Shown: piece after piece, positions 52,260 through 61,380 of the stretch
Layout: every line of letters starts with the position of its first letter
Numbering within the stretch: the first letter of the stretch is position 1
DNA from: Podocnemis expansa
Taxonomy: Eukaryota; Chordata; Testudines; Podocnemididae
Assembly (NCBI GenBank): GCA_007922195.1
Contig: ML682088.1
Span: forward strand, 1,568,539 to 1,632,538
Reading direction: 5' to 3'
DNA length: 64,000 nucleotides
Made by a program: the position numbers and the translations under genes
The notes under the pieces: generated by a model
The model's input: only the letters and a program-made list of their open reading frames with translations
The model's database searches: none
Told to the model about the DNA's origin: nothing

Positions 52260-53380
52260 TTAAGACCCTCCATGAAAGGAAGCTCTTGAGAAAGTAGAGC
52301 CGCACAGTGTGAGTTCCAGAGGTGACAGGAGAAAAGCCTGTGAGAGTCAATGCAGCTCATAAAAGCAGAGGAGAAACCCTTTGGGTAAAAGACAGGAAAA
52401 ATCCACCTGAGTGAAAAAGGTCCCAAGAAACTTAATCAGCACTGTCTGTCAGGTAATGCACACAAGCCAAGAAACCTTATAAGCGTACTGACTATGGGAA
52501 TAAAGTCAGCATTGGAGGCTATGTCTACACTAGCAAATTAGTTCAAATTAAGGAGCCTTAATTCGAACTAATTTGAACCCTGTCTACACTTGGCTTTGCC
52601 TAGTTCAAACTGAAAAAAAAGCTTCGTTCAAACTAGTTACTTTGACCAGTTAGTTCAAACTAATTACTTAGTTCAAACTAATTTTCGTATTTAGTTCACA
52701 CTAGAACAATGTAGGCATGCTAGATCAAACTAAATAAGTTCGAACTAGCGGTTAGTTTGAACTAAGCACGCTTTTTTTACTTTAAACTAAAAAGTTAGTT
52801 CAAACCAAAAAAAACATGGCTACTTTGAACTACAAAAACACAGTTAGTTCAAACTAACTTTTGAACTACTTAGTTTGGACTATAACCAAGTTCAAACTAA
52901 GATTTTAGGTACGGAATAGCCAAAATGTGTGTTGTTCAACTCCTGAGAGATTGCACAACAGAGGCATCCTATTAGCATCCTGACAGTGGGAAAAACTTCA
53001 GTTAGAGCTTATACCTCATTAATCACCAGTAAATTCCACCAGGAGAGAAACTATAAGGGTAGTTGTTGGAAAAAATTGGGGTAAGTTCAGCAAGTAGACA
53101 AAGAATCTACATAGGTGATGACCTCTGTAAAGGTGCCTAGTAATGAGAGAAAAGCTTGAGTCATAGCTCATACCTTGTTGTTAGCCACCAGCAAACTCAG
53201 AGAGAGAATCCCTCTGTAAATTCATTCACAGCTTCGATTACAGCCCAGACCTTATTAAACATCAGAAAAGCCACATGTAGGAAAGAAATCCTGTAAAATG
53301 TAATGAATGTTGGAAAACCTTTAGATACCAGACAGCACACAGTATCAGAGATGCCACAGGGGCAGGCAACTAGGGGCCAC
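52260..53380 (+). pseudogene. C2H2 zinc-finger gene pseudogene, split by a MITE
   Basis: Plus-strand reading shows several decayed C2H2 fingers and linkers. TGEKP linker text lies at about 52330. KKPYKRTDYGNKVS at about 52475 is a finger start with both cysteines changed (C to R and C to Y). After the MITE, a finger near 52965 reads as HPDSGKNFS then YLINHQ and PPGEKL, where family fingers have CxxC at the front. One near 53240 is SFDYSPDLIKHQKSH, with both histidines kept. The last, near 53290, has KCNECWKTFRYQTAH with CxxC kept. Stops and frameshifts lie between them. The spacing of about 84 bases per finger and the linker words identify the family (KRAB-type ZNF arrays). It cannot encode protein. 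The parent gene is unknown. Confidence 0.82.
52517..52921. mobile_element. TCGA-palindrome MITE, AGTTCGAACT subfamily, inside ZNF pseudogene
   Basis: 405 bp, starting GGCTATGTCTACACTAGC; the right end TACGGAATAGCC is degraded. It is filled with AGTTCAAACT and AAGTTCGAACTAG words, as in the 4536 copy. It interrupts zinc-finger coding text on both sides. The flanks (GGA and AAA) do not show a clear duplication, consistent with an older, altered right end. Confidence 0.75.
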
Positions 53381-53885
53381 ACTTTCTTTAGCGTAACCCT
53401 CCACATAAATATTATGGAAGTTGTTGTAGGGACGTCACAGTTACTTTATAAATAGGCTCAGAAGGATTAGGTTTCTGTTGGTAGATGCTGGTAAAACTTG
53501 ATTTCACTGTGCACACACAAACCAACAAAAATATTTCCATTCTTAATAATCAAAGTTTACTGCATGGCAAACTAAGAGAAATGCTGCTTCTGAAGTTTTG
53601 GGCATAAGGATATTTACTTTGTGTATTATGACATCTGATGCTGACAATTAATAGTTACAAAGCTTAAACCTTTGAATCTCAACCTCTATTGGCATTAAGT
53701 TATTGTCCAAGTGCCCATAATTTCCCTCAGCTGTGCTAATTTAAATTGATAAAAATAAAAGTTTAAACTGATCAATAAACTGTCAAAATTAAAAAATAAA
53801 ACAAGGCACAAATTCCTGCTTTTCTCTAAAAGTAGGTGGCCAATTGGTAAGAGATTACACACAGGGTTAGTTTTAATGTCCTTTG

Positions 53886-53910
53886 AATATATATATGTAT
53901 ATATATATTT
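53886..53910. repeat. AT microsatellite
   Basis: A short TATATA run interrupted by one TATG unit. Confidence 0.8.
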
Positions 53911-54794
53911 GTAGTTTCTTTTTTCCCCTTATAATTTTTGAACAGGAAGTCTTTGAAAATGCACTCTGGGGGAGGGACTGTATCTTTAGCAAAAATTGCT
54001 GGAGAGGTGGATCCTGAGTAAAGCTGGAGCAACAAGTAACTTAAAAAATAAAATTAATTTGGGTATCATTTGTATCTATTATTTGTCTTACAACAGAAAG
54101 TGCACTTACATATGATTGATGGGGCTGAGTGTGCACAGATCTGTTTGGTGTGGTTGGGAGCACCTAAAAATGATTTGAAACCTTCTTTGTGAAGAATGAC
54201 ACTTTTTTGTTAGTTTTTATCCTAGAACAGAGAAGAGTTCATATGCAGTTGCTGACACACAAAAGTTCCTGCACAGCTGTTCTTGGATTAAGTCTTTCTC
54301 TGTAACAGCTGCATTTCTACCTCCACCCTTCCCATGATTAACCATAAAAAAGTAACAAATTAATACATGCAAAAAACGTTACTACAGACAAAACATACAT
54401 AATTAAAATCAAGGAAGTGAAAAGTTAAGCAACTTAACAGTATGCATTGCACCCTCTACCCCTTCAACTGCAGGTACACATTTTACCATTACTGCAACTA
54501 TTGTGCATCAGATCATACACTGCTAACTTAACCCCTTCTAAGGATGCCAGTCTTCCATCAGGCTCTTTAATTACCCTTCTGTAAGTACCCTTTATCAAAG
54601 CAACTGTTACTCCAAATATCCACAGCGTATTAATGCTGGGGGGAAAAAAATAGTCTGAAGCGAGTATGTGTGCCAAAAGTGGACAGAGTTAAGGAGTGTG
54701 TGGTACAATAGAGGTGGTGGGTGGAGGAATAGAAGGTATGTAGTGGTTGATGGCTTGAAGTTTCACTTCCTTGCTTTCATATGTTTGTGCTCTT

Positions 54795-55014
54795 CAGGGG
54801 CGTTGCTGCCCTGGGGAGGCACCCTGCCAGGAGGCCACGTCCCCCTGGCCACAGGCCATGCCTGCAGCCGAGGATGGGGCCGTGAGCGGCTGGGCCCCAG
54901 ATCTCCAGCCCAATTGGGCTGGAGACTGGGAGAGGCGGGCCCCACCAGACCTGGGGCGCTGGTGCTGGGATTCGGGGCACATAGCCCGTGTGCCTGGCTC
55001 CAGCAACACCCCTG
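54795..55014. mobile_element. GC-rich hAT MITE
   Basis: 220 bp, starting CAGGGGCGTTGCTGCC and ending CAGCAACACCCCTG. A perfect 8-bp duplication, GTGCTCTT, lies at 54787-54794 and 55015-55022. The base composition is far more GC-rich than the surroundings, which keeps frames open on both strands. Shared interior words with the 58621 copy (CCCAGATCTCCAGCC, GGGCTGGAG, GGGAGAGGC, TGGGGCACAT) show that both belong to one family. Confidence 0.93.
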
Positions 55015-55662
55015 GTGCTCTTTATGTCATGCATGTTGCAAGCATAATGGGTTGTTAACGAATTGTGCATACGAATTAAAATGTACATCATGTTTAGGAT
55101 TGTGGAGTGATGGTGGCAGAGTGAGAAGGTGAAGCTAAATATTTCTGAGGGTGTGGAGTGAGGAATAATCATTTGAGGATCTCTGTGTGGAGAAGGTGGA
55201 AGTATGGATGACTGGAAGATTGAGGAGTAAAGGCTCCATCCTGCGAGGCTCTGGACACTCTGGCTTTCTTTTTGCAAAGCACTTAAATGCATGTTTACTT
55301 TAAACACATATGTAGTTGCACTGCAGTTAAGGGGCCATTCACCTGCTTGAAATTTAGCACACGTGCTTTCCTGAATGGGGACTGACATTCTTAGTTTCTT
55401 GCAAGATCAAGAAGAGAGAGACTGGGTAGTGAAGATCAACAAAGGGAGTTAAGTGCTCAAAACAAATAATTTGGGAATCAGGCATTGATGAGAAACTACC
55501 TTGCTCACATCAGTTTAGGACCCATAACTTTCCCTCCAAGTCACAACCTTAGCAAGCAAATTCATTTTTGGATGAAATCTGCAATGTTTCTTGTTTTCCC
55601 AAAGGTGAATTGTTATTAGAAAGCATAATGGAATTGAAGTCACCCTGGCCCTGTGTGGTCAG

Positions 55663-55880
55663 TAAAAAAGCAACAAGGAGTTGTGTGGCATTTTAAGACT
55701 AACAGATTTATTTTTTGCATGAGCTTTCGTGGGAGAAGATCCCACTTCCTCAGATGCTTCGAAGAGGGGTGAACTTACAGAAAGGAATGAAACTAAATGC
55801 AAGGGGGTGTAAAACATAGGATCAGGTCATAAAGTAACAGCAAATCAGAGCAGTTTACAGGCTCAAGCCATGGGAAGCCT
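55663..55880 (+). repeat. GTTAGTCTG interspersed repeat fragment
   Basis: AACAAGGAGTTGTGTGGCATTTTAAGACTAACAGATTTATT, then CACTTCCTCAGATGCTTCG and GTCATAAAGTAACAGCAAATC. This is the middle and downstream part of the same family as 51306. Confidence 0.6.
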
Positions 55881-56015
55881 GAAGTCAAATTACCCTTTGT
55901 AATGGGAAAAGAACCCATAGTCTCGAGTCTGATTTAATTCCTTTAACCAGGTTGTCAAAGATCTCAGAGTTCTTACCCACTGGGGCAGAGAATGACATCA
56001 AGACAGGTCCCATAA

Positions 56016-56567
56016 CAGTGGTTCTCAACCTGTGGCCCAGGGTACAAAAGTGGCCTGTGAAGGCTTTCAAAGTTGCCCATGACTCCCCTCCTAGTGGCTG
56101 CAGAAGGGAGTCTCTGCCTTAGGACCCATACAGAGCACATTTCCAGAGGGCTAGAAGACCAGTGTAGGCTCCTTACTGCATCCAAGGGAATGGGAGATCA
56201 GCACTCCCCTCCCCTGTCAGTAGCAGGGAGCATGGCAAAGCACTCTGCCTAAGTTCATAGGTGCTGGGGTCCCTACTGGAGCTAGAGCGAGACGGGGAGC
56301 ACTGATCTTTTATCCCCATGGCTGGAGAAGGGAGCCACTGTTGAGGGACTCAGATGGACTACGCAAGACGACAGGATGAATGCAGGCAGGGAGATGGAAG
56401 ATTAGTGAGGAGGCAGCCTCCTTGCTGATCTTCTTCCATTTGGCTGTAGTTGTTGTTAGTGGTGGTGGGGGAGACTGCGGGAGGGGTTCCTGGCAGACAC
56501 AGGCAGCCCTTCAGGGTAGTAAAAATGATATCTGTGGCCCATGAGCCAAAAAGTTTGGAAAATGCTG
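56016..56567. mobile_element. hAT-like nonautonomous element
   Basis: It starts CAGTGGTTCTCAACCTGTGG and ends AAGTTTGGAAAATGCTG. The flanks TCCCATAA (56008-56015) and CCCCTTAA (56568-56575) match at 6 of 8 positions. The inner ends TGTGGCCC / TGTGGCCCATGAG are typical of Charlie-type elements. No transposase frame is seen. Confidence 0.7.
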
Positions 56568-56639
56568 CCCCTTAAGCAATGAAGAGTTTGAGTCCTCAAA
56601 TCAGTCCCCTCCCACCTTTAAATTTATACCCCCGGATCT

Positions 56640-57194
56640 GTTTCCTTGACACCCTGCTGTGCATCTATTCCAGGAGTCTCTAGCCTCCTTTGGTGGAGCC
56701 CCAAGTCTTAGCAGGGCACGATCCTTCTGTGTGCCCCAGTTTCCCACAACCAAAACAGATGGCCCTTGAGCCTCACACTTTCTTACTCAAACCTGTTTCC
56801 TCATAGTTCTTTGATTAGACTCTGTAGTAATCTGACTCCCACTATTTGAGGCATGTCATCACGTAACCAGGACCTCACCAGCATTTCCATCCTTTGAGCA
56901 AACAGGTAGACCTCACAGTCCTTTATTCTCTAGGCATAAATCCAGTTTACATACTCTGATTGCCTGTAGTCAGTGGGCGCGATTGGATGAGCCTCACACC
57001 TTCTTCCTTTCCAACATCTGTGGCAACTGTCTCATTTTTGTTGCTGGGGAAGCTGACTTTTCTGCATCTGTTGCTGGTCCTTCATGTGCAGATTTAAAGA
57101 ATAAACGTCTCACCATTGGATAAGATGTCCAGGTCTCACCGTTCAAATATGTCTTCTTGATGGCAGATGGCCAAACATCCCAATTCTGGTACCA
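56640..57194 (-). pseudogene. LTR retroelement leader and gag remnant
   Basis: On the minus strand, a primer-binding-like site beginning TGGTACCAG (57194-57181) directly follows the LTR end. About 430 bp further on, a zinc-knuckle motif (C-x2-C-x4-H-x4-C, codons spanning 56757-56716) marks the nucleocapsid part of gag. Part of a capsid-like stretch is readable before it (near 56900-56860). Stops and frameshifts break the frame, and the distance is too short for a full gag, so it is deleted. The rest of the element to the left is missing or replaced by the hAT element at 56016. Gypsy-like versus retrovirus-like origin cannot be decided. Confidence 0.65.
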
Positions 57195-58244
57195 TGTTGT
57201 AAAGGCATGGAGGTCCACCTCATAAGGTCAGGTGTGGTGCTAAAGGTGTCCCCAGTCTCAGTTTCCCTTTCCTGAGGTAGTCAGTTTCCCTCCCCTGCTG
57301 GAGGTCTTATTGAATCTCCACACACTGGTCACTTCTAGAGAAGTGTTTTAGCCTCCTGACTAAGTCACAACACACAAGAAATCTAAACTAAAAGCCCCAA
57401 CAAATGAAAAGGCTTATGCCCTTTAGGGCTTCTTTTCAGCCTCACCCTGGGACCTATTACCAGCCTTTTTCTCGGTTGTACTTCTGAGATTCTCTTTCTC
57501 CATTCTGGGCTAAAGTGCTGAGCTCAGGTTGCTTCAGTACCCCTCATCCTGCAGACCCAGACTCAGGGCTTTATACAGAAGCTTGCCTGCTCCCTGTGCT
57601 GTATACTGCTAGACCAGGGGTGGGCAAGCCACATACAGCCTGCCTGAGTTTTTCATCAGCCCTCCAGCTCAAGCAGTAGTCTGTAGAAAGGTTGCAGAAA
57701 AAAATTGTGCAGATTGGCAGCTGCTTCCCAACCCAGTCTTGCATCTTTTCCCTGCCCCTCTCCTATCGCGAGGGCCTAGCGATGCCCTGGCTGGAGTGAG
57801 GCAGCCACTTCCCATTCCTGGCCCTGCCCCTTCCCGCTGCCACTCTCCGACCACATGAGCCCAGTAGCACTCTGACCAGGGTACAACAGTCGCATCCCCC
57901 TCTGGCCCCTGCCCTTTCCCCCCACCCCTCTCCCACCATGTGGGCCCAGTGGTGCCCTGACTAGCGTCGCTCCTAGCTTCAAACAGCACCACACAGTGGC
58001 TACTCCACCCACACAGCCCCAGCCCTCCCTTTGCCCTTCTGTATGGTCCACCATACAAGTTCTACACCCAGATGTGGCCTGAGGCCAAAAAGTTTGCCCA
58101 CCCCTGTAACAGACTGACCTCTTTCAGTCCTTTCTTAGCTAATTAACTGCTCACAGGTGGATCTGGTTTGGCTAATTCGGCATAGTGGAACCCATCATCG
58201 TTAGACTGGTCCCTGGCTCCTATGAAAGGCTGGCCCCTGTTATA
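57195..58244 (-). repeat. LTR of the retroelement, interrupted by a hAT element
   Basis: On the minus strand the LTR ends CTTTACAACA at 57195, immediately before the primer-binding-like TGGTACCAG. Its start is placed near 58244, where the plus strand has GGCCCCTGTTATA, a decayed form of the usual CCCTGTCACA end. Without the inserted hAT element it is about 550 bp. The start position is approximate, and no 5-bp duplication could be verified. Confidence 0.55.
57615..58106. mobile_element. hAT element inside the LTR
   Basis: 492 bp, starting CAGGGGTGGGCAAGCC and ending AGTTTGCCCACCCCTG, a long clean inverted repeat typical of hAT elements. The flanks TGCTAGAC and TAACAGAC match at 5 of 8 positions, so the duplication has decayed. 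The GC-rich interior keeps frames open by composition only. Confidence 0.85.
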
Positions 58245-58620
58245 GAAATGTTAATCAAAAAAGGCAGTCAACATTTGAAGGTCTGTCTCTGTTTGAAAAT
58301 ACATTGGTCCTAAGTGTTCTGATCTGAAATTCTGAACATGTATTTCACCAGTGGCCAGATGGATTTTTTTTCATATTTGGTTGCTTTTATAGATATTTAC
58401 TGAGAGCTAAGTAATAAGCTAAACTTGTAAGAAATTGGTCCATTAGTTTTAAGCTAGGAGTACAGACAGATTTTTCTTGCATAACAGTTTTATATTGGTT
58501 TTTTTTTTTTTTTTTGCTTTACTGCTCAAAGTTCTGGGAATCCACATGCTCATTAGATTTTGCTGTTTGGCTTTTCTGCAGAAGTAAAAGTGACACTGAA
58601 TCTCTGGTCAAGTCAATAGC

Positions 58621-59055
58621 CGGGGGCGTCGCTGCGCCGGGGAAGCACGTGGGGCACCGGCCCAGGCCATGCCCCCTGTCAGGAGGCCACGCCCCCTGTT
58701 GGGAGGCCACGCCCCCCGGCAGGGATGGGGCCGGGAGTGGCCTCCGTAGCCAGGAACAGGGCTGCCATGCCCACAGGTGGCCAGGCCCCAGATCCCCAGC
58801 CAGGGACAGGGCCAGGAGCAGCCTCCACAGTCACAGACCGTCAAGCCCCGGATCCCCAGCTGGGGATGGGGTGGCCACGGCCGAGCCCTGGATCCCCGGC
58901 TGGGGATGGGGCTACCGTGGCTGCGGGCAGCTGGGCCCCGGATCTCCGGCCTGATAGGGCTGGAGCACGGGAGAGGCAGGGCCTGCCAGACCCAGGGCAC
59001 TGGTGCCAGGATTTGGGGCACATGCCCTGTGTGCCCAGTGCCAGTGACTCGCCTC
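58621..59055. mobile_element. GC-rich hAT MITE with internal minisatellite
   Basis: 435 bp, starting CGGGGGCGTCGCTG and ending CAGTGACTCGCCTC. A perfect 8-bp duplication, TCAATAGC, lies at 58613-58620 and 59056-59063. It is the same family as the 54795 copy but about twice as long. The extra length comes from tandem units around GGATCCCCAGC / GGGGATGGGG (about 58780-58930) and a doubled AGGCCACGCCCCC word (58683-58714). Confidence 0.92.
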
Positions 59056-59063
59056 TCAATAGC

Positions 59064-61380
59064 TATTGTGCTTCTGAAGTTCTAAGATTTAGATCAGTCA
59101 AGGAGCTCAGCAGAAATCCCTCCTGTGTAGGCCTGCAAAGAACATTCAATGTGCATCACATCAAAACTAGTGCACCAATTTCCTTCAAACACAGTTTGTT
59201 CACTAAATCTAGATCAGAAGCATGAAAAAGCCAAGTTTGAGCAAGATCTGTGCCACAGATAAATTATACCCAAGCAAAGTTTCTGATCAGAACTAGAGCA
59301 TAGTTTATTGTATGTACACATACAACACCCAAAAGTGGCTAAATGGCTTTTGCTGAAGTTTTCCATAAAAACCTTGGGCAGAGACTGAGGATAGAGAATT
59401 TGAAAATGAGTTGATGAAAGTTATGAACAACTGAAAAGTAGGGTATTTAACACACAAAGCATTTCAATTTTAACTACAGCTGTCGCTCCCTGTGTAATAC
59501 TGAAATAGTTTAATAATTTAGGCCTTAACATGCCAGTTTTGATAAATATTTATATTACTTATTTTAAGTTAAAATCTTATGTTATGAATTGTTGTCAATC
59601 CAAAAATGTAAACATGATTCTGGACTACCAACTTTGATTTTTTTGAGTGGAATCATCTACCACATTTTGTTTGTGCAAATGTACACTTTAGTATATGGTG
59701 ACAAACAACTAATTACTTTTTATTGTCAGAGTGCTCCTCTTTTATATATTCGACAGTACAGAAGCTAGAAACTATGCATTAGTGACATCCCTGGAAAACA
59801 AGAAGCATATCAATAAAGTAAGTTGCTGTCCATTAGCCTGATATGTTATTCTAGTCTGAATAGTCGTTTTAAATACCTCTAATGTAAAACCCAGAAAGTA
59901 GCATGCCCTTGTGTGTTTTAGGAATTTTCCTGGTGATAAATTGACATTACTTATGGTTTAGTTAATGTTTTATGCTTATACAATAAAGAAGATACCACTT
60001 TCCAAAATGAGAAGCAAGAGCTATTTAAGGAAGCCCAGTGCATAGTAAGGTGAGGTTCTTATAAACAACCTGGAGTCTGAAATGACTTGCAGTGATAGAT
60101 AACTATATATTATTTTCAGGCTGGAATCTCACCCACATGGACGAGATTTAAAAGGGAAACCTTTAAATGTGGGCGCCAGAAAGCAAGTCTCCACAATATC
60201 ATTAATATATGAAATGGTGATAGATGGCCAGCAAGGTATTTTAATAAAAACACTACCATTACTCCAAGGCAGTAAATTGTACAAACAGCCATCAAGTTAC
60301 GTATCTGCCTGTGTGTTGAGCATGATTGTAATGTTAGAATAGAAGGATAAAAATGCCATTAGATTATATGGTTTCTTCACTGTTTTGGTGATACTAAGAT
60401 TACTTTGGCCTCTCTCTCACATGCATATGCATGTGTTCAGACATATCATACATGATATTGGAAGTTTTACACACTCATACGCACACAAGAAAGAAAGACA
60501 TATTATAGTGTAGTGTGGCACCAGGATCTCACCAGAGTGAGTTTGGGATGTTCTCTTTATTCATGAATGGTGAAGCTATGTGTGAATGATGCAGATCATG
60601 TTGACCAAGTGCTGATGAAACCTTTAGATGACACCCTCATGGATCCTGTTTATACTATATATTTCACAGAAAATCTATTTTAGATAGTCTATTGAGTTTT
60701 ATAATGATCTATTTTTACTTTGATTCTGACCCCTCTGCCTAGAAAGGTCACTTAGTTATCATGCATCCAACTGTACTGGCCTTGGAGAGAGAAGAACATC
60801 ATAGCTTCACATTTTAGAAAGCTGTAAAAATTACTCCTCAAATAGATTTTGTGTTCAGAATAATGTGATTTTTAAAAGTCTGGTGTTACCAAAGTTCAAA
60901 ACGTGGAAGCAAATTGGAAGTCAGTTTGCAGTCATAGAAAATTCCAGTTTCTCACAGAACCATGAGCTAACAGCCTTTAAATCAGTCCAGGACTGAATAC
61001 TGAATACTGGCTTTTGACTGAGGTAATTTTCAGGGTGTGTGAAGTATCCTGTCTGTTGAGGGGAGAGAAATATTTCACTGGAAGGTTTGTTTTCAAAATT
61101 GTGGCTCTATGAAGCTACACAGAGGTTTGGGATGTTTAAAAGTAGTTTTGGTGAGAGCAGATTAGAGGGCAGAGTGCTGGTGCTCTAGATAAAGGTACAT
61201 AAATGAAATTTGTCATGCGCTGCTACAGCTTTGACATGCTTACCACCACCACATATGTAGCTGTGCACCAGGATATGTGAACTGTCTGAAACAGTTTTTC
61301 CATTTTTGCATTGCACAATAGCCAAAAGTTTTTGATACTATCCCCTGAGACTGCAGCATGTGCTCTTGTTATAGCTTCTG
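59064..61380. other. Intergenic DNA, no gene seen
   Basis: AT-rich, with no element ends or conserved frames recognised. Possible very old repeats cannot be excluded. Confidence 0.5.

Noticed and set aside
54668..55388. Frames of 154 and 203 codons near 54.7-55.4 kb
   Set aside because: They run through a GC-rich hAT element whose 8-bp duplication marks it as an insertion, and the translation outside it has no family features.
57669..58058. 129-codon minus-strand frame
   Set aside because: It lies wholly inside the hAT element at 57615-58106 and is explained by its GC content.
58514..59225. Frames of 137-166 codons near 58.5-59.2 kb
   Set aside because: They are open because of the GC-rich hAT element and its tandem units; the repeats PDPQPGTG-like are translated minisatellite.
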